Shown here in pieces: positions 18,469 to 26,869 of a stretch of 64,000 bases of DNA; position 1 is the stretch's first letter, and each line of letters opens with the position of its first letter. The notes beneath the pieces were generated by a model. That model did not search any database, was not told the origin of the DNA, and saw only the letters and a program-made list of their open reading frames with translations. Source of the stretch: Arthrobacter sp. 18067 (lineage in GTDB: Bacteria > Actinomycetota > Actinomycetes > Actinomycetales > Micrococcaceae); the NCBI RefSeq assembly GCF_902706295.1, contig NZ_CACSJJ010000007.1, positions 143,033 through 207,032 on the forward strand. The letters are read 5' to 3'. A program made the translations under genes and the position numbers.

Positions 18469-20076
18469 ATGACCAACCCCAACATTGATCTAGCGTTGCG
18501 GAAACCCCAAGGCGACGCCACTCGACGGCTGAAGCAGGCATCCGTTGTCGGTCTCGCCGCGACAGTTCTGGTGCTCGCCGGATGCTCGGCCGGCGGCAGT
18601 GGACCGACCGAGTCGGTAAAACATGAGCAATACACCTTCGGGGTCCCGGTCGATCTGCCCTCCTTCGACCCGTACGCCAGCAACGCTGGAAGCGGCGAAA
18701 TGTCCTTCCTGTCCTTCCTGGCATACGACTCCCTTGTTACTCAGAATCGTGACGGAAAGATCGTTTCCGGCCTGGCTGAGAAGTGGTCCACTGACCCGCA
18801 CACGACAACATTCGTTCTACGGCCCAACATCACCTGTTCGGACGGTTCGGCATTGACACCGGCGCAGGTCGCCGATGCCTTGAACTTTGTTGGAGACCCC
18901 AAGAACCTCACGCCGTACTACATGCCCGTTCCCTACAAGGCATCCGGTGAAGATTCAACGAGAACCGTCACCGTGACCACTGAACAGCCATTCGGTCTGA
19001 TGCTGGACACCCTCTCGACCGTGCCGATCGTTTGTTCCCCCGGGCTCAAGGACCGCGAAGCCCTCGCGACCAAATCCATCGGAACCGGGCCTTGGGTGCT
19101 GAACGCCTCCGACCAAACCACCTACACATTCGCTCCACGCGAAGGCTACGATTGGGGTCCCGACGGCGCTAAGCTCGAAGGCGGAATCCCCGAGAAGCTG
19201 GTCCTCAAGGAGGTCACCAACTTCACCACAGCCGCTTCGCAGATCCTCTCCGGAGATCTCAACGGGGCACGCATCAACGGCCCGGACGTCTCACGGTTGA
19301 CCGCGGCCAAGCTTCCCTTGTCCACCGTGCCTTATCAAAAGGCCGCGTTGATGTTCAACCACCGCCCGGACCGCGTGACCTCCGATCCCGCCGTGCGTCG
19401 CGCACTCTACCAAGCTATTGACGCCTCCTCCGTAGCTCAGGTCATCGATGGCCAAAAGGCTAAAGGCCTGAGGGCTGGAGAACCGCTTTCATGCCCGGGT
19501 GCCTCGGTGGAATCCGAACTGCCCGGCTTCGACGCCGAAGGTGCAGGCAAGGCACTGGATGCTGCAGGCTGGAGCAAAGGCTCCGACGGCATCCGACAGA
19601 AAGACGGGCAGAAACTGACCGTCACCGTGTACTTCCAGAGTGACGACAACGTCCTTGAACTGGTGCAGAAATATTGGAGCGAGATTGGTGTTGATGCTCA
19701 GCTGCACAGGACCACATCGCAGGAAGCACAAGACATTTACTCCAAGGGAACAGGTGACTGGGACGCCAGCTACGGTGGTTTCGTTCTGCCGCTGCCCGCC
19801 TCCATGCAGCCCTACCTCTCCGGGGACCTCCCCCCGGCCGGCTTCAACTACGCGGCGGTGACCAACCAGGACTATGACCGGCTCGCAGCTGATGCCGGTG
19901 CCCAGGTCGGAGAGGCCGGATGTGAAACATGGGTCAAGGCAGAAAACGCCGTTCTTAAGCAGGCAGACTTCACACCCATAGCAGACGGAAAGATCAACGT
20001 CTTCGCAAGCAAGGACGCCAACGCTGAAGCAACTAGCCTCCGCATCCCCGTACCGACGAGCCTGACCTTCAAATAA
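18469..20076 (+). CDS. Oligopeptide ABC transporter substrate-binding lipoprotein (family 5)
   Basis: 535 residues from ATG at 18469, supported by GAAGGA upstream; an in-frame GTG at 18445 is less likely. The signal peptide ends in a lipobox (VLAGCSAGG, Cys near residue 33), so the protein is anchored outside the membrane. The SBP_bac_5 pattern is clear: PVDLPSFDPYAS, SFLAYDSLVT, FVLRPNITCSDGSALTP and DPAVRRALYQAIDAS. It should capture peptides for the permeases downstream. The stop overlaps the first permease gene by one base. Confidence 0.92.
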   Translation: MTNPNIDLALRKPQGDATRRLKQASVVGLAATVLVLAGCSAGGSGPTESVKHEQYTFGVPVDLPSFDPYASNAGSGEMSFLSFLAYDSLVTQNRDGKIVSGLAEKWSTDPHTTTFVLRPNITCSDGSALTPAQVADALNFVGDPKNLTPYYMPVPYKASGEDSTRTVTVTTEQPFGLMLDTLSTVPIVCSPGLKDREALATKSIGTGPWVLNASDQTTYTFAPREGYDWGPDGAKLEGGIPEKLVLKEVTNFTTAASQILSGDLNGARINGPDVSRLTAAKLPLSTVPYQKAALMFNHRPDRVTSDPAVRRALYQAIDASSVAQVIDGQKAKGLRAGEPLSCPGASVESELPGFDAEGAGKALDAAGWSKGSDGIRQKDGQKLTVTVYFQSDDNVLELVQKYWSEIGVDAQLHRTTSQEAQDIYSKGTGDWDASYGGFVLPLPASMQPYLSGDLPPAGFNYAAVTNQDYDRLAADAGAQVGEAGCETWVKAENAVLKQADFTPIADGKINVFASKDANAEATSLRIPVPTSLTFK

Positions 20077-21116
20077 TGAACAAATCAGCAATAAAGAGTC
20101 AGCCCTCCACCCAGAAGGGGTGGGGGGCCCGGCGCTCGACCGAAACAACTTTGAGCTCAAGACTGATGATGCGCCGGATAGGGCGCAGGCTCCTGGGCTT
20201 CGCGGGCGGCATTTGGCTGCTGCTGACCCTGGGGTTCCTGATGATGCATCTCGTCCCGGGCGATCCTGTGAGAGCTGCCCTCGGCAAGGGCGCCTCGGAA
20301 GAGATGGTCCGCCAGCAACGCGAAGCACTCGGCCTTGAAGACCCCCTTATAGTCCAGTACGTCCGCTTCATCTCTGACGCTGTCAGGGGCGAGTTCGGAA
20401 CATCACTGTTCACCGGACAAAAGGTCACCGACGCCATCAGCGAGCAGTTCGGTGCCTCCCTTCAACTGGCCCTGTTGTCCTTCGTTGTGGTGATCCTGAT
20501 CGCCATACCCCTGGGAGTGGTCTCAGCGGCTTTGACCAAGGGAGGACGCCGACGCCACTTCGAGCTGGGATTCACGACCAGCACGGTGGTGATTGCAACA
20601 GTTCCTTCGTTCATCCTGGCTCAGGTCCTCGTCTACGTTTTTGCAGTCCAGCTGCAGTGGCTGCCGATCGCGGGCAACGATGGCTGGGAGTCACTGATCC
20701 TCCCGGTCATCTCCTTGTCGGTGGCACCGGCAGCAATTCTGGCCCGCATCGTCCGTGTCGAAGTCCTCGCAGTCCTCGGAGAGGACTTCATCCGGACTGC
20801 ACGCGCCAAACGCATGCCGGGCATGTGGATATACCTCCGTGAAGCTTTGCCGAATGCCATGACCGCAACCTTGACCATCGCGGGTTTGATGCTCGCAGGT
20901 CTCATTGCAGGAACCGTCCTTGTGGAGAGCGTCTTCTCATGGCCGGGAATGGGTACATCAATGGTGACCTCCATCCGCCAGAAGGACTACCCCATGGTCC
21001 AGGGCATGATCATCGTTTACGGGCTGGGAGTCATGATCACGAACGTCGTCGTTGACATTGTCCTCTCAGCCATTGATCCTCGTACGGCGCTTAGACGCCA
21101 GGAGTCAGGGAAATGA
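20076..21116 (+). CDS. Oligopeptide ABC transporter permease (DppB/OppB type)
   Basis: 346 residues. After a variable N-terminus come six membrane segments with the DppB landmarks LMMHLVPGDPVRAALG, the ABC-permease EAA-like loop (DFIRTARAKRMP, then REALPNAMTA) and the C-terminal FSWPGMGTSMV. It forms one half of the inner-membrane channel. ATG at 20076 overlaps the preceding TAA, and ATGA at 21113 overlaps the next gene. Confidence 0.93.
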   Translation: MNKSAIKSQPSTQKGWGARRSTETTLSSRLMMRRIGRRLLGFAGGIWLLLTLGFLMMHLVPGDPVRAALGKGASEEMVRQQREALGLEDPLIVQYVRFISDAVRGEFGTSLFTGQKVTDAISEQFGASLQLALLSFVVVILIAIPLGVVSAALTKGGRRRHFELGFTTSTVVIATVPSFILAQVLVYVFAVQLQWLPIAGNDGWESLILPVISLSVAPAAILARIVRVEVLAVLGEDFIRTARAKRMPGMWIYLREALPNAMTATLTIAGLMLAGLIAGTVLVESVFSWPGMGTSMVTSIRQKDYPMVQGMIIVYGLGVMITNVVVDIVLSAIDPRTALRRQESGK

Positions 21117-23059
21117 AGAGTTCCAAGAACACGTGGTCGGCGGTTTTCACCCGACCTGTAGGCATCGTCGGACTTGTATTGGTCTTTGCCTTGGTCGTTA
21201 TAGCTGTCATTGGTCCCTTCGTGTGGGGCGAGGCAGCGACGGCAACGAACACCGGCAACATCAATGCACCTGACTCGGGGGAGTATCTGTTTGGCACCGA
21301 CTCCCTTGGTAGGGACATCTTCGCCCGCGTCATGGTGGCCACCCGACTTTCTCTGGTCTTGGCTCTGGTAGCTACATTGATCGGGCTCGTCATAGGCCTT
21401 GTCATAGGATCGGCACGTATCCTTTTCGGCCCCATCGGCGGCAGGATAGCTGACGTCATCATCAACGTGACCAACGCCTTTCCCAGCCTCCTGATGATTC
21501 TGTTCTTTGCCGCCGTCTTCGGGGTGAGTACCATCGGAGCGGTGATGGCGCTGGCCCTCTCCACCGCCCCGACATTCGCCCGCCTGACCTGGACGCTGAC
21601 AGCATCCGTTGAAAAGCTCGAATACGTTGACGCCGCCAAGGTCAGCGGAGTCAGCCGGCCCAAGATTCTGATGCGCCACGTCCTTCCAAACGTCGCTGAA
21701 GCACTCATTCTGAATGCAACCCTCTCTGCAGGTACAGCGCTTCTTGCTTTCGGCGGGCTGTCATTCCTGGGCATCGGCATCCAACCTCCGGAGTTCGACT
21801 TCGGCCGGCTGCTGAACGAAGGCTTCTCGCAGTTCTACGTCAACCCTGTAGCCGTCCTTGGGCCGGCCGCCGCGGTTGTGCTGGCCGGCTTGGGATTCAA
21901 CCTCTTAGGGGAGGCCATCGCCCACTCTGTCAGCCAGCGGGGAGAAGGAGCTGCCGCCCCCAAACGCCCCGCCAAACGGTCTGCTGAGGTGACTCGTCTG
22001 CTTCAGGCCAAGCGCAAGGACGCCGACGTTCTGGTAGTCGAAGATCTGAAAGTAAGCTTCGGTGCCCGCGGGGCGTCGGTAACTCCGGTACGGGGCGTCG
22101 ACATTCGCCTCGGAGCCGGACAACGCGTCGGCATCGTCGGTGAATCTGGTTCCGGCAAGTCCCTGACCGCGCTGGCCATCGCCGATTTGATCGAAGCCCC
22201 GGGTCGAGTCGACGTCGCACGACGGGAGTTCTCCGGCCACGAACTGGACCAGATGCCGGCTGCTGAGCGTGACACCTTGCTGGGTAAGTCGCTCTCGGTC
22301 GTATTCCAGAACCCGATGACTTCCTTCAACCCCATTCGCCGGATCGGGCCGCAACTCGGTGACGGTATTCGCCGGCACATGGGAGCAAGCAAAGAGGAAG
22401 CCCACCGACGTGCCGTTCGGCGTCTCGAAGAAGTGGGTATCAAGCAAGCCGAAGAGAGGCTTCAGAAATACCCATTCGAGTTCTCCGGTGGTATGCAGCA
22501 GCGCGCCATGATTGCCATGGGAACCATGGGCCGGCCTCGTCTGATCATCGCCGATGAACCGACAACCGCCCTGGACGTCACGACCCAGTCGCGGGTGCTG
22601 CGTCTGCTGAAGGACCTGTCCGAACGTGAGAACGCAGCTCTGTTGCTGATTTCCCACGACATCGCCGTGATCGGCAAAATCACCGATCGGGTTCTAGTCA
22701 TGTACGCGGGCAAGGTCATTGAGGATCTTCCCTCAGAAGATCTGGCAGCGAAGTCCGTGCATCCTTACACGAGGGCGCTGCTGTCTGCCCTACCTGACCT
22801 GGACACCGATCGGGATCAACCATTGACCGTTATCCCTGGACGGGCACCGGCTCCTGCAGAGATTGGAAAAGGTTGCCCGTTTGCGCCGCGATGCGATTTC
22901 GCAACCGACAAATGCCGTGAACAAGAACCCGAGCTTCTGCCGGCCGGGCCTGTCCATACTGCCGCTTGCTGGCATCCGGTGTCGGCGAATCAAGCTACGC
23001 TTCCGCCATCGAGGGCATCGTTGCTTCCGATGATTGACAACGAGGAGATGATCAAATGA
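21113..23059 (+). CDS. Fused oligopeptide ABC permease (DppC) and ATPase (DppD)
   Basis: 648 residues in one frame. Residues about 1-285 form the second permease (GTDSLGRDIFARV, EYVDAAKVSGVSRPKILMRH, LSFLGIGIQPPEFDFGRLL). A short linker leads to an ATPase with Walker A GESGSGKS, signature FSGGMQQRAMIA, Walker B LIIADEPTTALD, and the C-terminal Cys-containing peptide-importer extension (GKGCPFAPRCDFATDKC). In most systems these are two proteins. The fusion is uninterrupted and looks functional. It overlaps both neighbours by four bases. Confidence 0.93.
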   Translation: MKSSKNTWSAVFTRPVGIVGLVLVFALVVIAVIGPFVWGEAATATNTGNINAPDSGEYLFGTDSLGRDIFARVMVATRLSLVLALVATLIGLVIGLVIGSARILFGPIGGRIADVIINVTNAFPSLLMILFFAAVFGVSTIGAVMALALSTAPTFARLTWTLTASVEKLEYVDAAKVSGVSRPKILMRHVLPNVAEALILNATLSAGTALLAFGGLSFLGIGIQPPEFDFGRLLNEGFSQFYVNPVAVLGPAAAVVLAGLGFNLLGEAIAHSVSQRGEGAAAPKRPAKRSAEVTRLLQAKRKDADVLVVEDLKVSFGARGASVTPVRGVDIRLGAGQRVGIVGESGSGKSLTALAIADLIEAPGRVDVARREFSGHELDQMPAAERDTLLGKSLSVVFQNPMTSFNPIRRIGPQLGDGIRRHMGASKEEAHRRAVRRLEEVGIKQAEERLQKYPFEFSGGMQQRAMIAMGTMGRPRLIIADEPTTALDVTTQSRVLRLLKDLSERENAALLLISHDIAVIGKITDRVLVMYAGKVIEDLPSEDLAAKSVHPYTRALLSALPDLDTDRDQPLTVIPGRAPAPAEIGKGCPFAPRCDFATDKCREQEPELLPAGPVHTAACWHPVSANQATLPPSRASLLPMIDNEEMIK

Positions 23060-23793
23060 ACGCACTCGAGTTCCGTGACGTCACGGTCGCTTACGGATCC
23101 CACGTCGTCGTCGACTCGTTGAGCTTGACGGTCCCGGCCGGCAAGATCATTGGCCTTGTCGGTGAATCGGGGTGTGGAAAATCAACGCTCGGAAGGGCCG
23201 CGGTTGGGTTGGTGCCAGTAGCCGGGGGAAGCATCACCCTCGGTGGCAAACCGATCCGAAACGGGTCCCTGCACGGTCTCCAAATGGTGTTCCAGGACCC
23301 TTACGCCTCTTTTGATCCGAGAATGAGCATCGGGCGCAGTGTTGCTGAGGCTTTGCCCCAGGGCGGAGGCCTCAGCAAGGCTCAACGGCAGCAACGGGTC
23401 GAACAACTGCTCGAACAGGTCTCAATTGACCCTGCCAGGCATGGAGAACGCCCAGGACAGCTCTCAGGAGGTCAACGACAGCGGGTAGGAATAGCCCGCG
23501 CCCTCGCGGCCGAGCCATCAGTCATCGTTGCCGATGAAATCACCTCTGCCCTTGACGCATCAGTCCAAGGAGCAGTGCTGAACTTGGTCCGGAACCTGCA
23601 GACAACATTGAGTGTCGGGATGCTGTTCATCTCGCACAACATGGCGGCCGTCCGTTATGTTAGCGACGAAATAGCAGTGATGCATGAAGGAAAGATCGTT
23701 GAGATGGGTCCAGGAGACAGGGTCGTGCACGCACCCGAACATCCCTACACCAGGACCCTCCTCGACGCTGCACGTCTTGAGCTGCAAGCCTGA
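23056..23793 (+). CDS. Oligopeptide ABC transporter ATP-binding protein (DppF type)
   Basis: 245 residues with Walker A GESGCGKSTLGR, Q-loop VFQDPYASFDPRMS, signature LSGGQRQRVGIARAL and Walker B VIVADEITSALD. It pairs with the ATPase half of the preceding fusion protein to drive peptide import. It is shorter than many DppF proteins because it lacks the C-terminal cysteine-rich extension. It starts within the stop of the fusion gene. Confidence 0.93.
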   Translation: MNALEFRDVTVAYGSHVVVDSLSLTVPAGKIIGLVGESGCGKSTLGRAAVGLVPVAGGSITLGGKPIRNGSLHGLQMVFQDPYASFDPRMSIGRSVAEALPQGGGLSKAQRQQRVEQLLEQVSIDPARHGERPGQLSGGQRQRVGIARALAAEPSVIVADEITSALDASVQGAVLNLVRNLQTTLSVGMLFISHNMAAVRYVSDEIAVMHEGKIVEMGPGDRVVHAPEHPYTRTLLDAARLELQA

Positions 23794-23984
23794 GCCAACC
23801 GGACCTCCAACCCCGTCCACGGCGCCGGGCAGACGCAGGGGAAACGTGGCCGGTACGGCTGCGGCCAGAAACGAGTAGCAGGAGCTTGGCCGGACATGTA
23901 CTCCTGAGAGACGGTAACCCATCAGCATCCCGCCCAAATTTCGTTTCCAAGGCGGCTTCCGAACACCCCAGACAGGTATATGCA

Positions 23985-24962
23985 GTGCACCCCAGATTTT
24001 TTACAGCCCCGGAAATCCGGGATCTACTGTCTCCCGCGCAGGCGACCGAAGCAATTACGCGGGCCCTTTGCTCAGGGCTGGATCCCTCAACAGACACGCC
24101 AAGAGGAATCGTCGGGCTGGAGCGCGGTCAGTTCCTGGTCATGCCAGCGGAACGGTCCGCGTACGCCGGCATCAAGATCGCCACCGTAGCGCCGAACAAT
24201 CCTTCCCGTGAGTTGCCCCGCGTTCAGGCCCTGTACCTGCTCTTTGACTCCGATACCCTCACTCCACAAGCCATTCTGGACGGAACTGAGCTGACCGCGG
24301 TGCGAACTCCTGCGGTGTCCATTGCCGCAGTCCTTCCTGCCCTTTTGCACCGAACGGAGCCTCTTCAGGTGGCGGTCTTTGGGGCCGGACGGCAAGGAAT
24401 CGGCCACATCGAAACCCTGGCCGGAGTGCTTCGAGGACATCGAAGTCTCCAACGCGTCTCCTACATTGTTCGCAATCCGCTTTCCTGCTTGGCCAACGAT
24501 CCAGGACGTTCGGCTGTGGCTCCCTCAGCCATCGGTGAGGTCCTTCAAGCAGGATCCACGGCCGCCGAGGGTGCAGTGGCGGCCGCTGACGTGATCATTT
24601 GCGCAACATCTGCCAGCGAACCGCTGTTTGATTCACGAATGCTTCGGAACGACTCTATTGTCATCGCCGTCGGTTCCCACGAACCCCACGTACGCGAAGT
24701 TGACGCTGCCCTGTGCGGACGTGCCCAGGTTGTCGTCGAGGACGTGGCGACAGCGCTACGGGAGTCTGGTGACATCGTCATGGCCATTGCCGAGGGAACG
24801 CTCAGCGAAGAGGAACTGGTTCCAATGAAAGACCTCCTCACAGGTGCTGTACCCCTGCAGTATCCTGACCGGCCCCTCTTTTTCAAGAGTTCAGGAATGT
24901 CATGGGAAGACCTCGTAGCAGCAGCAGCCGTCGTCGAAGCCAGCCTCGCTTGCTCAGCGTGA
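23985..24962 (+). CDS. Ornithine cyclodeaminase / mu-crystallin family reductase
   Basis: About 325 residues from GTG at 23985, where family similarity begins (FFTAPEIRDLL); the frame extends to TTG at 23886 without family support. Visible features are GRQGIGHIETL after VAVFGA (NAD(P) Rossmann motif) and DGTELTAVRTPAVS. Besides ornithine cyclodeaminases, this family includes delta1-pyrroline-2-carboxylate reductases, which make L-proline. The adjacent aconitase-X pair strongly favours that activity here: the dehydratase would make pyrroline-2-carboxylate and this enzyme would reduce it. Confidence 0.83.
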   Translation: MHPRFFTAPEIRDLLSPAQATEAITRALCSGLDPSTDTPRGIVGLERGQFLVMPAERSAYAGIKIATVAPNNPSRELPRVQALYLLFDSDTLTPQAILDGTELTAVRTPAVSIAAVLPALLHRTEPLQVAVFGAGRQGIGHIETLAGVLRGHRSLQRVSYIVRNPLSCLANDPGRSAVAPSAIGEVLQAGSTAAEGAVAAADVIICATSASEPLFDSRMLRNDSIVIAVGSHEPHVREVDAALCGRAQVVVEDVATALRESGDIVMAIAEGTLSEEELVPMKDLLTGAVPLQYPDRPLFFKSSGMSWEDLVAAAAVVEASLACSA

Positions 24963-25016
24963 ACCCTGCCGATGGCAGATCGGTTCTTCCCTCGGCCAAC
25001 CATTTCAAGGAAAATC

Positions 25017-26393
25017 GTGAGACCAGAAAAACACGGACAGATCCCTCCTGCCGGCAACGGGCTCCCTGCCCACTTGGATCCGGGATCAACGCCCGAACAA
25101 CCGGACTTCACATTGACCGTCGAGGAAAACTCCATGCTCGACGGCGCTCAGGGACCGGCTGTGGCGATGGCCATGCGAGTCCTCACAGCACTGAGCCGGA
25201 CGCTAAATGCTCCCCGTCTGGTGGAAATCACCTCCGCGCACATTGACTCGTGCCTGTACCACGGACAGGTCAGCCTCGACTTCGCTGAACGGTTGGTCCA
25301 CCTTGGGGCAACCGTCAGGGTACCCACGACCCTGAACGTCGGATCCGTCGACCTCCTGCACCCGAGCTTGGTAAAAACGGACACACCAAAGGAGCAAGAA
25401 GTGGTGAGCCGGGGACGCGAGCTCATGGCGGCATACAAATCCATGGGCTGCACTCCCACCTGGACGTGCGCACCGTATCAACTTCCTGGCCGGCCGCGTT
25501 TTGGTGAGCACATAGCGTGGGCTGAATCCAATGCCATTGTGTTTGCCAATTCCGTCCTGGGAGCAAGAACCGACAGGTACGGAGACTTCCTTGACATATG
25601 TGCTGCAATTACCGGTCGCGCTCCCTACTCGGGGCTGCAAGCCACGGCGGCACGCCGAGGCGAACACGTCTTTGATTGCTCATCCTTGCCGGCCGCATTC
25701 ATGAAATCGGATGTTGCCTACGCACTTTTGGGCTACCACATCGGCAAAGTGTCCGGTACGAAGAACCCTGTATTAACGGGCGTTCCGGTGGACGTTTCGG
25801 AGGACCAACTCAAAGCCATGGGCGCCGCTGCAGCGTCCTCAGGGGGAGTGGCGATGTTCCACGTCGTAGGCGTGACACCTGAGGCGCCAACCCTCGGAGC
25901 TGCCCTCCAGGGAAACGCGCCACTCCAATCCCATGTCGTTACCGCGGCGACAATGACGTTGGCGCGGCAGGAGCTGTCGACATTCCACAGTGGCGAGCTG
26001 AACGCTGTCAGCGTCGGCACGCCGCACGCGTCCTTCGCTGAATGTGCGGAACTTGCACGCCTGCTTGCAGAGGGTGGTCCCATCCATCCCGACATCGATT
26101 TCTTCATCTCCACGGGTCGGGCCACCCTCGACAGGCTCGCTGAAGCAGAACTTCTGGAACCCATGGAGCGGGCGGGAGTAAGGCTGGTGGTCGATACCTG
26201 TACTTACGTCACCGCAGTGCTGTCCCCGAAAGCGAAAAGGGTCATGACAAATTCGGGAAAGTGGGCACACTATGCCCCATCGAATATCGGTGTTGACGTA
26301 GTTGTCGGTTCAATCGAGGAATGCGTAGATTCGGCCAGGCTCGGCCGAGTTGCACTTCAGAACAACTTTCTCGGACTAGGGGACGCATCATGA
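25017..26393 (+). CDS. Aconitase X large subunit (DUF521), probable cis-3-hydroxyproline dehydratase
   Basis: About 458 residues from GTG at 25017, chosen for the AAGGA at 25007-25011; ATG at 24972 is an alternative. AcnX landmarks are LTVEENSMLDGAQGPAVAMAM near the start, VEITSAHIDSC, and VRVPTTLNVGSVDLLHP. Characterised bacterial AcnX proteins dehydrate cis-3-hydroxy-L-proline, while archaeal ones act on phosphomevalonate. The neighbouring mu-crystallin homologue fits the proline route. The gene overlaps the small subunit by ATGA at 26390-26393. Confidence 0.88.
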   Translation: MRPEKHGQIPPAGNGLPAHLDPGSTPEQPDFTLTVEENSMLDGAQGPAVAMAMRVLTALSRTLNAPRLVEITSAHIDSCLYHGQVSLDFAERLVHLGATVRVPTTLNVGSVDLLHPSLVKTDTPKEQEVVSRGRELMAAYKSMGCTPTWTCAPYQLPGRPRFGEHIAWAESNAIVFANSVLGARTDRYGDFLDICAAITGRAPYSGLQATAARRGEHVFDCSSLPAAFMKSDVAYALLGYHIGKVSGTKNPVLTGVPVDVSEDQLKAMGAAAASSGGVAMFHVVGVTPEAPTLGAALQGNAPLQSHVVTAATMTLARQELSTFHSGELNAVSVGTPHASFAECAELARLLAEGGPIHPDIDFFISTGRATLDRLAEAELLEPMERAGVRLVVDTCTYVTAVLSPKAKRVMTNSGKWAHYAPSNIGVDVVVGSIEECVDSARLGRVALQNNFLGLGDAS

Positions 26394-26803
26394 TCGAAGG
26401 CACGGCCATTTCCGGCGGGCGCGCCGTTGCCCCGTCCATCCGCCTCTCCGAACCTCTGTCCTTCTGGGGTGGAGTCGACGATGCAGGGGACGTCGTAGAT
26501 CCCCACCACCCCCAGTTCGGAGAGGCCTTAGCCGGGAAGGTTCTCCTCATGTCTTCAGGACGGGGTTCCAGTTCAAGTTCCAGCGTCTTGGCTGAGCTGA
26601 TCAGGTCAGGGGCCGCACCAGCTGCCATCATCTTGTCCCAGCCTGATGCCATCATCGTGCTGGGTGCCATTGTCGCCGCTGAACTATATGAGATCGCCGT
26701 GCCCATCGTTGTCGTGGACCCAGCTGACCATGCTCGGGTCCCCGACAACACGGTGTTGTCGGTGACAACAGGCTCCGGAGATGCTGTCATGTCGTGGACC
26801 TAA
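26390..26803 (+). CDS. Aconitase X small (swivel) subunit (DUF126)
   Basis: 137 residues. It has the swivel-domain pattern of DUF126: LSFWGGVDDAGDVVDPHHPQ, then GKVLLMSSGRGSSSSSSVLAE with the conserved serine loop that helps form the active site, then AAIILSQPDAIIVLGAIVA. It makes the two-chain form of aconitase X with the large subunit. Translation is coupled by the ATGA overlap. It is the last gene before the 26810-26862 terminator. Confidence 0.9.
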   Translation: MIEGTAISGGRAVAPSIRLSEPLSFWGGVDDAGDVVDPHHPQFGEALAGKVLLMSSGRGSSSSSSVLAELIRSGAAPAAIILSQPDAIIVLGAIVAAELYEIAVPIVVVDPADHARVPDNTVLSVTTGSGDAVMSWT

Positions 26804-26809
26804 AGCTGC

Positions 26810-26862
26810 AACGACACTGCCCCGGCCGCTGAGATCAATGAAGCAGCCGGGGCAGTGTCGTT
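26810..26862. terminator. Bidirectional terminator after the aconitase X genes
   Basis: A perfect 17-bp stem (aacgacactgccccggc and complement) with a 19-base loop. On the + strand it runs into a T-rich tail. It separates the catabolic operon from the convergent DUF885 gene. Confidence 0.88.
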
Positions 26863-26869
26863 TTTATAC

